A stretch of DNA of 64,000 nucleotides, from positions 22,457-86,456 of the forward strand of contig DYLK01000009.1 in NCBI GenBank assembly GCA_020722065.1, written 5' to 3'. Shown in pieces: positions 47,282-56,364 of the stretch (its first letter is position 1; every line of letters begins with the position of its first letter). The notes beneath the pieces are model-generated. The model ran no database searches and was not told the origin of the DNA. It saw only the letters and a list, made by a program, of their open reading frames with translations. The translations under genes and the position numbers were made by a program. The stretch is from Melioribacter roseus (lineage in GTDB: Bacteria > Bacteroidota > Ignavibacteria > Ignavibacteriales > Melioribacteraceae).

Positions 47282-48694
47282 AATAAAGCAATAAAATTTA
47301 TATTGAATGAAACTTTGTTTTCAATAAATATTAATCCAGCAACAACTTTGCTCGATTTCATTCGAAATGTTGCTGGTTTGAAAGGAACTAAAGAAGGTTG
47401 CAGAGAAGGTGATTGCGGAGCTTGTGCCGTTCTGATTGGCAAAATTGAAAACGGAAGTCTAAACTATAAATCCATAAATTCTTGTCTTTTTCCAATTGCA
47501 AATGCTGGAAATTCACACATTGTAACAATTGAAGGCTTAAATCAAGTTGAACTCAATCCAATTCAAAAAGAATTTAATGAAGAATCGGCAACTCAATGTG
47601 GATTTTGCACTCCTGGATTTATCAATTCACTAACTTCGTATATTATTGAAAATCAACATCTTACCAAAAAAAATGCTGAAAATTCAGTTGCGGGCAATAT
47701 TTGCCGATGTACTGGCTATTCCTCAATAAAACGTGCGATTGAAAATATAGTTGAACATTTTAATTCTCTAAATTCACCACAAAATGATAGAATCCCGTGG
47801 CTTGTCGAAAATGGGATTTTGCCAAAATATTTCTTGGAAATTGAAAGTCGATTACAGCAGATTTCTGAAAACAAAAACGAAATTGAAATAAAGAACACAA
47901 TAAAAATTGCTGGTGGAACAGATTTGTTTGTCCAAAAACACGAAAATCTGCTCGAAAATAATGTTACATTTCTTTCAAAATTAAAATTGAACTTTTTTGA
48001 TGAGAATGAAAAATTGGTCGAAATTGGAAGTGGAACAACAATTGAAGAATTCCGAAATTCCGATTTTATATCTGAATTTTATCCAAAATTGAAAGAAAAA
48101 TTAGAATTATTCGCCTCGCCGCTTATTCGAAATTCGGCGACAATTGGTGGGAATTTGGTAAATGCTTCGCCGATTGGCGATATTTCCATCATTTTGCTGG
48201 CAATGAATGCAAAAATAAAAATTAAGCAAAACGAAGATTTTCGAATTATTAATCTAAATGAATTTTTCAAATCTTATAAAAAAGTAGATTTAGCAGAAAA
48301 TGAAATTATTTATTCAATTCAAATTCCTAAACAAGAAAAACCATTCTTATTCAATTTCGAAAAAGTTAGTAAAAGAATTCACCTTGATATAGCAAGCGTA
48401 AATACTGCAATTCAAATAACTTACGAGAATTATTCTATTAAAACTTGCAAAATTTCCGCTGGTGGAATTGCCCCAATTCCAAAATTTTTGTCAAAAACTT
48501 CAGATTTTTTATGTGGCAAAAACATCACAATTGAAAACATAAAACTTGCCACAGAAATTGCTCAAACGGAAATCTCACCAATTTCTGATATTCGCGGAAC
48601 AGAAAATTACAAACGCTTGCTACTTCCCCAATTGATAAAATCGCATTTTATCGAATTATTTCCCAAAATTATTGATGTGAGGAATTTGATATGA
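47279..48694 (+). CDS. xdhA: xanthine dehydrogenase, FeS/FAD subunit (XdhA)
   Basis: 471 residues. The first 2Fe-2S cluster uses Cys41, Cys46, Cys49 and Cys69 (CREGDCGAC). The second uses Cys107, Cys110, Cys142 and Cys144 (CGFC and CRC). The FAD domain follows from about 205 with AGGTD (211-215) and SATIGGNLVNASPIGD, and a C-terminal CO-dehydrogenase-flavoprotein domain ends the protein. It carries electrons from molybdenum to FAD and NAD. It overlaps the large subunit gene by 4 bases. Confidence 0.93.
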   Translation: MNKAIKFILNETLFSININPATTLLDFIRNVAGLKGTKEGCREGDCGACAVLIGKIENGSLNYKSINSCLFPIANAGNSHIVTIEGLNQVELNPIQKEFNEESATQCGFCTPGFINSLTSYIIENQHLTKKNAENSVAGNICRCTGYSSIKRAIENIVEHFNSLNSPQNDRIPWLVENGILPKYFLEIESRLQQISENKNEIEIKNTIKIAGGTDLFVQKHENLLENNVTFLSKLKLNFFDENEKLVEIGSGTTIEEFRNSDFISEFYPKLKEKLELFASPLIRNSATIGGNLVNASPIGDISIILLAMNAKIKIKQNEDFRIINLNEFFKSYKKVDLAENEIIYSIQIPKQEKPFLFNFEKVSKRIHLDIASVNTAIQITYENYSIKTCKISAGGIAPIPKFLSKTSDFLCGKNITIENIKLATEIAQTEISPISDIRGTENYKRLLLPQLIKSHFIELFPKIIDVRNLI

Positions 48695-50952
48695 AAAATT
48701 TTGACGCTATAAATCACATAAAGGGGAAATCAATTTATATTGATGATTTTGTGCTTCCGCAAAATGCACTTTTTGCTTCAGTTTTCTTTTCGCCAATTGC
48801 ACACGGAAAAATCATTTCATTCAATCTCGAAAAAGCAAAATCTATTGATGGAGTTGTGGCAATTTTGTCTTCGAAAGATATTCCTGGCGAAAACCAAATT
48901 GGTGGAATAATTCAAGATGAAGTTCTTTTGGCTGAAAATGAAGTCCATTTTATTGGAGAATCAATTTTTGTAGTAGTTGCAAAAAGTTTGGAAATTGCTC
49001 GAAAATCAAAGAAATTGATAGAAATTGAATTCGAAGAATTGCCTGCAATTATCAATGAAAGAGAAGCTTTTGCAAAAAATTCATTACTCGCTCCGCCTGT
49101 AATTTTTGCGAATGGAAATATTGAAGAAGGATTTTCAGAAAGTGATTTTATCATTGAAGGAAGTTTTTCATCTGGTGGACAAGAACATTTATATCTCGAA
49201 ACACAAGGTGCGTTTTCAATTCCACAAGAAGGTGAAAGGATAAAAATTATTTCATCAACTCAAAATCCAAGTGCAGTTCAAAAACAAGCCTCAAAAGTTT
49301 TAGGAATTTCGATGAACAAAATTGAAGTTGAAGTTTTGCGACTTGGCGGTGGTTTTGGTGGAAAAGAAGACCAAGCAACTCCGTGGGCGGTAATTTCTGC
49401 ACTTGCTGCTCGAATTACAAATTCTCCTGTAAAATTGGTTCTTTCTCGACAGGAAGATTTACTTGTTACTGGAAAACGTCATCCTTATTCAAGCGATTTT
49501 AAAATAGGCTTGAACAAAGATGGGAAAATTTTGGCTTACGAAGTTACTTATTTCCAAAATGGTGGAGCAGTCGCGGATTTATCAACTGCAGTTTTGGAAA
49601 GAACACTTTTCCACGCAACAAATTCATATTTCATCCCAAATGTAAAAGCAACTGGAATTAGCTGTAAAACAAATTTGCCTCCAAATACAGCATTTCGTGG
49701 TTTTGGTGGACCGCAAGGAATGTTTGTGATTGAATTTGCAATCGAACAAGCTGCAAATAAAATTGGAATTCCAAAACACGAAATTCAGAAGAAAAATCTT
49801 TTAAAAGATGGTGATGAACTGCATTATGGACAAATTGTCGAAAATTCCAATTCAGAAAGTTGCTGGCAAAAAGCTGAAATTCAATTTAATATTGAAAATC
49901 AAATTCGAGAAATAAAGCGATTCAATTCCGAAAATCAACTTTATAAAAAAGGATTTTCGTTTATGCCGATTTGTTTTGGGATTTCTTTTACAAGCACATT
50001 TTTGAATCAAGCAAATTCTTTAATTCACATTTATCACGATGGAAGCGTTTCCATTTCTACGGCTGCTGTGGAAATGGGACAAGGTGTAAATGCTAAAATT
50101 GCAATTGCTGCGGCAAAAACTTTTTCGATAAATATCGAAAGAATTCGCATCGAAACCACAAATACATCACGAAATGCAAATACTTCTCCAACTGCCGCAA
50201 GTAGCGGTGCCGATATGAACGCAAACGCAACAATTTTAGCCGCAAAGGAAATTCTTGCGAGATTAATTGAATCTGCACGAACTGAATTGAATGCAAATCC
50301 CACAGATTTGATTGAAATTATAGATGAAATTGTGTTTGTAAACCATGAAAAGACAAATCTGACTTGGGAGAAATTGATTTGGCGAACGTATTTTAACCGA
50401 ATAAATTTATCGGCACACGGTTTTTATGCAACTCCAAATATTCATTTTGATAGAAAAACGAACAAAGGAAAGCCGTTTGCTTATCACGTTTATGGAACTG
50501 CTTTTACAATTGCCAAAATTGATGTTTTACGTGGAATTTCAAAAATTGAATCCGTGCAAATTGTTCACGATTTTGGGAAAAGTTTAAATCCCGAAATTGA
50601 TTTGGGACAAGTAGAAGGTGCGTTAGTTCAAGGAATTGGTTGGGTTACTATGGAAGAATTACAATATTCTGAAAATGGCAAATTGCTTGCAAATTCGCTT
50701 TCAACGTACAAAATTCCAGATATTTATTCTTCTCCCGATAAAACTGAAGTTGTGTTTCTCGATAATTCCGAAAATCGATTTGGACCGTTAAGTTCAAAAG
50801 CAATTGGAGAACCGCCATTTATGTATGGAATTGGAGCGTTTTTTGCAATCAAAAATGCAATTGAAAATGCCAAGCAAGAAAAATCGAAAATAAATTCATC
50901 TCCAATTACAAATGAAAAAATACTTTTAGAACTTTACAACGAAAGAAAATGA
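48691..50952 (+). CDS. xdhB: xanthine dehydrogenase, molybdenum subunit (XdhB)
   Basis: 753 residues binding the molybdenum cofactor. Three residues known to define purine oxidation in xanthine dehydrogenases are in place: Glu226 in GGGFGGKE (cf. bovine Glu802), Arg336 in FRGFGGPQ (cf. Arg880), and the catalytic Glu707 in AIGEPP (cf. Glu1261). Together they favour hypoxanthine/xanthine as substrate over aldehydes or CO. ATG overlaps xdhA by 4 bases, and xdhC overlaps its end by 4. Confidence 0.93.
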   Translation: MKNFDAINHIKGKSIYIDDFVLPQNALFASVFFSPIAHGKIISFNLEKAKSIDGVVAILSSKDIPGENQIGGIIQDEVLLAENEVHFIGESIFVVVAKSLEIARKSKKLIEIEFEELPAIINEREAFAKNSLLAPPVIFANGNIEEGFSESDFIIEGSFSSGGQEHLYLETQGAFSIPQEGERIKIISSTQNPSAVQKQASKVLGISMNKIEVEVLRLGGGFGGKEDQATPWAVISALAARITNSPVKLVLSRQEDLLVTGKRHPYSSDFKIGLNKDGKILAYEVTYFQNGGAVADLSTAVLERTLFHATNSYFIPNVKATGISCKTNLPPNTAFRGFGGPQGMFVIEFAIEQAANKIGIPKHEIQKKNLLKDGDELHYGQIVENSNSESCWQKAEIQFNIENQIREIKRFNSENQLYKKGFSFMPICFGISFTSTFLNQANSLIHIYHDGSVSISTAAVEMGQGVNAKIAIAAAKTFSINIERIRIETTNTSRNANTSPTAASSGADMNANATILAAKEILARLIESARTELNANPTDLIEIIDEIVFVNHEKTNLTWEKLIWRTYFNRINLSAHGFYATPNIHFDRKTNKGKPFAYHVYGTAFTIAKIDVLRGISKIESVQIVHDFGKSLNPEIDLGQVEGALVQGIGWVTMEELQYSENGKLLANSLSTYKIPDIYSSPDKTEVVFLDNSENRFGPLSSKAIGEPPFMYGIGAFFAIKNAIENAKQEKSKINSSPITNEKILLELYNERK

Positions 50953-51905
50953 GAGAAATCGATTTTTGGCAAAAAGTTCTTGAAAATATTAATCTGAAGA
51001 AAAAGATAATTCTCTTTTTTGTTGCAGATTCGCATTTTGCTTCGCCTGGAAGAAAAGGATTCAAGATGTTTTTGAACGAAGAGGGAAATTCGTTTGGAAC
51101 AATTGGTGGTGGAATTATGGAATTTAATCTCATAAATGAATTTTCAAAACGAATTATTATTGATGAAAATGTTGCAGAAATCAGAAAATTAGTTCACAAT
51201 CCAAATTCTGAATTGGAAAAATCTGGTTTAATTTGTGGTGGAAATCAAACAATTGTAATTAAATCTTTTACAAATCAGGAATTACCAATCATACAAGAAA
51301 TCATTGAGTATTATCAAAGTCAAAAATCTGCAATTCTGAGAATTGAAAGAAATAATGTGATTTTAGTGAAAAGTAAATCAAACTCTGATAATTATTTATT
51401 ATCAAACGAAACTGAAAATTGGATTTACGAAGAAAATATTGGGATTCTTGATACAATTTATATTGTCGGTGGCGGACACGTTGGTTTTGAAATTAGTAAA
51501 ATTATGAATGCACTTGGCTTTTTTGTCGTAATGTTTGACGAAAGGGAAAATCTCGAGATTATTCAAAACAATAATTTTGTCGATAAAAAGATATTTTGCA
51601 AATTCTCGGAAGTTGGAAGATTTATCCGCGAAGGTGAAAAATCCTATATTGTTGTAGTTTCGCCAACTTTCGAAAATGATTTAGCTTCGCTAATTTCTGT
51701 TGTAAATCTAAATTGTAAATATCTTGGGTCGATGGGAAGTGAAGGAAAAATCACCAAAATATTCAGAAAATTGCGAGAAAATGGAATATCTGACGGAAAA
51801 ATTGCCAAAATTCATTCACCAGTTGGATTACAAATTTCAGCACAAACTCCATCTGAAATTGCGGTTAGTGTGGCTGCCGAAATAATTTCAATAAAACATA
51901 GATAG
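50949..51905 (+). CDS. xdhC: XdhC/CoxI-family molybdenum cofactor maturation factor
   Basis: 318 residues. The N-terminal XdhC/CoxI domain includes FFVADSHFASPGRKGFKMF and GTIGGGIMEFNLI. The C-terminal Rossmann domain includes IYIVGGGHVGFEISKIMNALG and GSMGSEGKITKIFRKL. Relatives bind the cofactor, aid its sulfuration and insert it into XdhB. The start is inside the end of xdhB, so all three genes form one translationally coupled operon. Confidence 0.9.
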   Translation: MREIDFWQKVLENINLKKKIILFFVADSHFASPGRKGFKMFLNEEGNSFGTIGGGIMEFNLINEFSKRIIIDENVAEIRKLVHNPNSELEKSGLICGGNQTIVIKSFTNQELPIIQEIIEYYQSQKSAILRIERNNVILVKSKSNSDNYLLSNETENWIYEENIGILDTIYIVGGGHVGFEISKIMNALGFFVVMFDERENLEIIQNNNFVDKKIFCKFSEVGRFIREGEKSYIVVVSPTFENDLASLISVVNLNCKYLGSMGSEGKITKIFRKLRENGISDGKIAKIHSPVGLQISAQTPSEIAVSVAAEIISIKHR

Positions 51906-51977
51906 AAATTATAAATTTTTAAAAATCTTATTGTAATTTTGTTACGAGTTTTCAATTTTTTCAAAGAGTAAAAATTT

Positions 51978-52562
51978 ATGACTGAATTCTTAAATTCTGA
52001 GATATTCCAACTTGTTGTCATCCCAATTCTGATAAGTTTTGCAAGAATAATTGATGTTACACTTGGTACAATTAGAACAATTCTTGTTACAAAAGGCAAC
52101 CGATTTTTAGCCCCAATTCTTGGATTTTTCGAAGTTTTGATTTGGTTGATTGCAATCGGACAAGTGATGCAAAATCTCACAAATTTTGTTAATTATTTTG
52201 CTTACGCATTCGGTTTTGCAATGGGAAATTATATCGGAGTATTAATTGAAAGCAAATTGGCAATGGGAATGGTAGCTTTGCGAATTGTTACAAAAGTTGA
52301 AGCTTTTAAATTGATAGAATTTCTGAAAGGAGAAAATCTTGGAGTTACAGTTTTTGATGGACAAGGTGCGACTGGACACGTTCACATGATTTTTACTGTG
52401 TTAAAACGTTCCTCGATGCCACGAATTATTAATTACATTCGAGAATACAATCCAAACGCATTCTATTCAGTTGAAGATATAAAATTTGTTTCGGGCGGAG
52501 TTTTCCCCGAAAAAATTCTCTGGTGGAAACCAAAATCTTTTTCTCCAACAAACAGAAAATAA
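51978..52562 (+). CDS. DUF2179/DUF5698 (UPF0316) membrane protein
   Basis: 194 residues. Three hydrophobic helices in the first 90 residues contain the family motif ARIIDVTLGTIRTILVTKG. A soluble C-terminal domain follows with ENLGVTVFDGQGATGHVHMIFTVLKR and YSVEDIKFVSGGVFP. The family is widespread and its function unknown; the C-terminal part resembles the DUF2179 domain that can bind nucleotides in other proteins. A 72-base AT-rich gap separates it from xdhC. Confidence 0.85.
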   Translation: MTEFLNSEIFQLVVIPILISFARIIDVTLGTIRTILVTKGNRFLAPILGFFEVLIWLIAIGQVMQNLTNFVNYFAYAFGFAMGNYIGVLIESKLAMGMVALRIVTKVEAFKLIEFLKGENLGVTVFDGQGATGHVHMIFTVLKRSSMPRIINYIREYNPNAFYSVEDIKFVSGGVFPEKILWWKPKSFSPTNRK

Positions 52563-52620
52563 TTTATTTTATTAATAAGTAATTACTGATTACTAAATAG
52601 CAATAACCGATTAAAAATTT

Positions 52621-54522
52621 ATGATAAAATTAAAAGAAGTTACAATAAACAAATATAAAGTTTTCACTGAACCTCAAACTGTTCAGATTGAAGATGATAT
52701 TACGGCAATTGTCGGTTTGAATGAATCGGGTAAAACTGCATTCCTTGAAGCACTTGCTAAATTAAATTATTTTGATGAAGACCCAAGTTATCGATTTGAT
52801 GCTTTGAACGATTTCCCCCGAAGTGAGCTAAAAAATTACGAAGGGAAAATTGAAGATATTGAAGTGCTTTTATGTAAATTTGAAATTACACCTGAATTCG
52901 AGCAACAAATTGCAACAGAAATCGGCTCGAATACACTAATTTCACCATATTTTTATTTTGGGGCAAGATACAACAATTGGCAAGTTTGGCGTGATTTTGA
53001 TGTTGATGTGCGGGAATTTTTAATTCACAAGTTGGCAAAATTGGCAAACGAAAAATCAGTCGCAAGTTTTATAAAACGAGTTGATAATTTTGAGGATATT
53101 CCTAACAAAATAGACATTATTGAAAATCCGACTATACAAAAATTTGTTATGGATTTATATAATAGCATTTCGGCAAATAGTTATAATTGGGATGATAATC
53201 TAAAAGGCTACATAGCAAAAAAGTGGTTCAGACCAAATCTTCCAAAATTTTGGTATTTTGATGATTATTATTCCCTCCCATCAAGAATAAACATCAATCA
53301 ACTAAATTTCACTGCATCTGCAACTGAAAGTCAGAAAACCGCGACTGCATTGTTTAAATTGGCAAAAATTAACATCGCAGAAATTCTTCAAACAGATAAT
53401 TTCGAACAATTTATTGCTGAATTGGAAAATACTGCAAATATTGTTACAAAAAAGATTTATCAATATTGGTCAACAAATAAAAACTTGGAATTGGAATTTG
53501 AAATAGAAATCGAAAAACACACCAAAGAAAGTGGAAGATTTTTCAAGACAATTGAAGAATACGAAGAAAGATATTTGAATATCAGAATTAGAGATAAATA
53601 CGATAGAGTTTCACTTCCACTTGAACGAAGAAGTAGAGGTTTCAATTGGTTCTTTTCGTTCATTGTTTGGTTTAGTCAGATTGAAAATGAAAATTCGAAC
53701 TATATTCTATTGCTCGATGAACCAGGTTTAAGTTTGCACGCTGTTGCTCAAACAGATTTATTGAGATTTTTAAGAAAACTATCTAATCAATACCAACTTC
53801 TCTTTTCAACACATTCGCCTTTTATGATAAATAGCGATATACTTCCAAAAGTGCGAACAATTTCTATAAATGAAAAAGAAAACATAATTTCTAATATTAA
53901 TGATGAAACTGACAACAACACACTTTTCCCAACACAAGTTGCAATTGGTTACGAAATTGCACAAAATTTAATGATTCACCAGAAAAATTTGCTTGTTCAC
54001 CAAATTTCAGATTTCATGTTGCTGAAATCTTTCTCTGATTTCTTGCAAAAGCAAAATAAGACATCACTTTCCAAAACAATTGCAATTTCACCAATTGGCG
54101 GACTTTCAAACGTACTAAAATTTATACTTTTGATGAGTGGCTACAATTTAAATATGAAATTTCTTGCTGAAAGCTGCAACATCACAAATACAGGAACCAA
54201 CACAATATCTGAAATGAAAAAGAATATCAATTTTCTTTCAATTGAAAAGATTATTGAGTGCAACAAACCCGAAATCTCACTTTTTGACTTATTTTCAAAA
54301 GAAGATTTCGAAAAACACTTTTCAACTGCACTTGAAATATTGGAATTCGAAGAAAAACCATATCTAAATGGGAAAACAATATCAGAAGAAAAAATATTTG
54401 AGATAATAAGCAATTTGCTTGCCCAACCAATTACTACAGAGCGTTTTTCAGAAGAAACATTATTGAATTTTGAATTACTTTTTGAACAAATCAATAAGGA
54501 ATTCGAAGAACAATATCGGTAA
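52621..54522 (+). CDS. OLD-like AAA ATPase with degraded TOPRIM domain
   Basis: 633 residues. The N-terminal ABC-type ATPase has Walker A GLNESGKT (32-39), a signature-like region SRGFNWFFSF (338-347), Walker B LLLDEP (363-368) and switch His398 in FSTHSP. The C-terminal part aligns with OLD-family TOPRIM, but its acidic residues are lost: NLLVHQISD (456-464) has His where Glu is usual, and FLAES (514-518) replaces the LxDxD motif. ATPase function looks intact, nuclease function doubtful. OLD-like proteins are often phage-defence factors. It stands alone, with AT-rich gaps on both sides. Confidence 0.8.
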   Translation: MIKLKEVTINKYKVFTEPQTVQIEDDITAIVGLNESGKTAFLEALAKLNYFDEDPSYRFDALNDFPRSELKNYEGKIEDIEVLLCKFEITPEFEQQIATEIGSNTLISPYFYFGARYNNWQVWRDFDVDVREFLIHKLAKLANEKSVASFIKRVDNFEDIPNKIDIIENPTIQKFVMDLYNSISANSYNWDDNLKGYIAKKWFRPNLPKFWYFDDYYSLPSRININQLNFTASATESQKTATALFKLAKINIAEILQTDNFEQFIAELENTANIVTKKIYQYWSTNKNLELEFEIEIEKHTKESGRFFKTIEEYEERYLNIRIRDKYDRVSLPLERRSRGFNWFFSFIVWFSQIENENSNYILLLDEPGLSLHAVAQTDLLRFLRKLSNQYQLLFSTHSPFMINSDILPKVRTISINEKENIISNINDETDNNTLFPTQVAIGYEIAQNLMIHQKNLLVHQISDFMLLKSFSDFLQKQNKTSLSKTIAISPIGGLSNVLKFILLMSGYNLNMKFLAESCNITNTGTNTISEMKKNINFLSIEKIIECNKPEISLFDLFSKEDFEKHFSTALEILEFEEKPYLNGKTISEEKIFEIISNLLAQPITTERFSEETLLNFELLFEQINKEFEEQYR

Positions 54523-54553
54523 TCTCTTGAACTTGTAAACTTAAAATTAACTA

Positions 54554-54576
54554 CTAATTAAGTAATTAGATTTTTT
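54554..54576 (+). terminator. possible terminator of the OLD-like ATPase gene
   Basis: CTAATT (54554-54559) and AATTAG (54564-54569) form a weak AT-only stem with a 4-base loop, followed by A and six T residues (54571-54576). Stem stability is low, so confidence is limited. Confidence 0.4.
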
Positions 54577-54676
54577 ATTGCAGTCAGCTTTAACTTGAAC
54601 TGTTTTTTTGTGTGTTTTAATCTTGAAAATCCTATAATCCGATTAATCATAGTTCAGACATCTTTAATTTTCAATT

Positions 54677-54690
54677 GTCAGACGTCTGAC
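54677..54690. repeat. perfect 14-base palindrome
   Basis: GTCAGACGTCTGAC reads the same on both strands. A related half, TTCAGACATCTT, lies about 25 bases upstream. It is far more GC-rich than its surroundings. It could be a protein-binding site or a copy of a dispersed palindromic repeat. Confidence 0.7.
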
Positions 54691-54797
54691 CTACCGCGAA
54701 CAATCATCTAATTAATCTTTTCACTAATTACTACTTTATTTGATAATTCGGCAATCCGATAATCCACTAATTCATAATTAAGCAGATATTCAACAAT

Positions 54798-54837
54798 GTG
54801 TAACTTCGTGAAACAAAAAAACAACACAAAGTTACAC
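54798..54837. repeat. 13-bp inverted repeat with A-rich loop
   Basis: GTGTAACTTCGTG (54798-54810) and CACAAAGTTACAC (54825-54837) pair at 12 of 13 positions around a 14-base loop rich in A. It lies 49 bases beyond the rmuC stop. On the minus strand it is not followed by T residues, so it is not a standard terminator. Confidence 0.6.
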
Positions 54838-54886
54838 CAAGATTCTCAATTCATAATTTTTAGTCTTTAATCAACAATCCTTAATA

Positions 54887-56182
54887 TTAACCTAAAAGAT
54901 TTGTTTCGTGGTTAGGAAGTTCTTCAACGGAGCGGAGTTTCCCTTCGATTGTACGTGATTTTTTTGAGACTTCATCAATTGTATTGCTTGCTTCTTGCAA
55001 TTTCTTGTGAGTTTTGTCGAGCAAATCGCCAAACTTTCCAAATTCAGCTTTCACAGTGCTAAGCAATTTCCAGACTTCACTTGAGCGTTTTTCGATAGCA
55101 AGTGTTCTAAAACCCATTTGAAGAGCATTTAAGATTGCTGTCAAATTTGTTGGTCCAGCAATTGTAACTCGATTTTTATTTTGTATGAAATCTGCGAGTC
55201 CTGGAATTGAAAGGATTTCGGCGTAAAGGCTTTCGATTGGAATAAATAAAATCGCAAAATCGGTTGTATGAGGCGGATCAAGATATTTATCAGCGATTTC
55301 TTTCGCAGAATTTTTAATAGAAGTTGCAATACCTTTTCGAGCATTTTCAACATCATCTTTATTAGCTAATTCTTGAGCTGTGAGTAATCTTTCAAAATCT
55401 TCTTTTGGAAATTTAGAATCGATAGGAAGCCAAACAACTTCATCCTCAGTTTCTTTTCCTTTAGGTAATTTTATAGCAAATTCAACTGTTGCCGAGCTAC
55501 CTTTTTTTGTAGCAACATTTTTTTCATATTGATTTGGAGTGAGAAGTTGTTCGATTAAAGTTCCAAGTTGAAATTCGCCCCAAGTACCGCGAGTTTTTAC
55601 GTTTGTTAAAACACGTTTCAAATCGCCAACACCAACTGCCAATTGTTGCATATCGCCCAAACCTTTGTGAACTGCTTCAAGTCTTTCACTTACAATCTTG
55701 AATGATTCGCCTAAACGTTTTTCCAATGTTGAGTGAAGTTTTTCATCAACTACAACTCGCATTTCATCAAGTTTTTCGGCATTCTTAATTTGTATCTCTT
55801 TCAGATTATTATCCACTTTCACTTCAATTTTGGATAATCTTTCTTCGTTATCTTTATTTAGTTTGCTAATTCTTTCTTCAAATTTTTCGAAATTCGAAGC
55901 GTTTTTTGAAGTGAATTCTTCAAAACGATTATGTTGTTGCTCTCTGAAAAGAGAAAAAGATTCTCTCAATTCAGTGCGGTGTTCTTTTGATGATTTTGCA
56001 TTTTCTTCGCGATTCATTCTAAATTCTTCTTTTATCAATCTTTCAGTTTTTGAAGATAGATTCTCAAAAAGTTGTGTTTGTTGAGCAAGAAAATCTGTAT
56101 TTGAGTCTGAATTATTCTTTAGAAAAAGGAAGACAATTCCAATTAAATTGAAAATGCCAATTATTATTAATGCTATTTCCAC
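54887..56182 (-). CDS. rmuC: DNA recombination protein RmuC homologue
   Basis: 431 residues, the only gene on the minus strand. An N-terminal membrane helix (about 3-21) is followed by a long coiled coil (about 35-175) and the RmuC core with VKTRGTWGEFQLGTLIEQLL, WLPIDSKFPKEDFERLL, LFIPIESLYAEIL and NALQMGFRTLAIEKRSSEVW. RmuC limits inversions at short repeats in E. coli and has a restriction-endonuclease-like core; its exact action is unsettled. The start faces the acylase gene across 182 bases, so both promoters lie there. Confidence 0.93.
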   Translation of the reverse strand: MEIALIIIGIFNLIGIVFLFLKNNSDSNTDFLAQQTQLFENLSSKTERLIKEEFRMNREENAKSSKEHRTELRESFSLFREQQHNRFEEFTSKNASNFEKFEERISKLNKDNEERLSKIEVKVDNNLKEIQIKNAEKLDEMRVVVDEKLHSTLEKRLGESFKIVSERLEAVHKGLGDMQQLAVGVGDLKRVLTNVKTRGTWGEFQLGTLIEQLLTPNQYEKNVATKKGSSATVEFAIKLPKGKETEDEVVWLPIDSKFPKEDFERLLTAQELANKDDVENARKGIATSIKNSAKEIADKYLDPPHTTDFAILFIPIESLYAEILSIPGLADFIQNKNRVTIAGPTNLTAILNALQMGFRTLAIEKRSSEVWKLLSTVKAEFGKFGDLLDKTHKKLQEASNTIDEVSKKSRTIEGKLRSVEELPNHETNLLG

Positions 56183-56252
56183 AATTTCTCCGTACTTAAC
56201 ATTTTTTTTTGAAAGAACAAATTAACTTTTTTTCGCTAAATTAAGCATCGTT

Positions 56253-56268
56253 AAAATGAAAAATGATG
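56253..56268. promoter_or_regulatory. 16-base motif shared with the 44.1 kb promoter region
   Basis: TAAAATGAAAAATGAT occurs here and at 44108-44123, exact over 16 bases. Here it lies 97 bases before the acylase start in the divergent rmuC-acylase gap. A weak -35/-10 pair (TTAGTT at 56270, TACAAA at 56294) follows it in the acylase direction. Regulatory function is inference. Confidence 0.4.
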
Positions 56269-56364
56269 TTAGTTTTTTATATATTTTTAATTAATACAAA
56301 CGAAATTGATTAAGAATTTTCTTGATAAATTGATCCTAAACACAATAATTATAATGGTGAAAAT

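Larger units (their letters stand above)
54523..54886. other. 364-base gene-free region with palindromes
   Basis: No credible coding frame on either strand. It contains a terminator-like hairpin (54554-54576), a perfect 14-base palindrome GTCAGACGTCTGAC (54677-54690), a 13-bp inverted repeat (54798-54837) and several AT-rich phrases built on ATAATCCGATTAATC and TAATTA. It lies between two convergent genes, the OLD-like ATPase (+) and rmuC (-), so it needs no promoter. It may be a collection of dispersed intergenic repeats. Confidence 0.6.
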
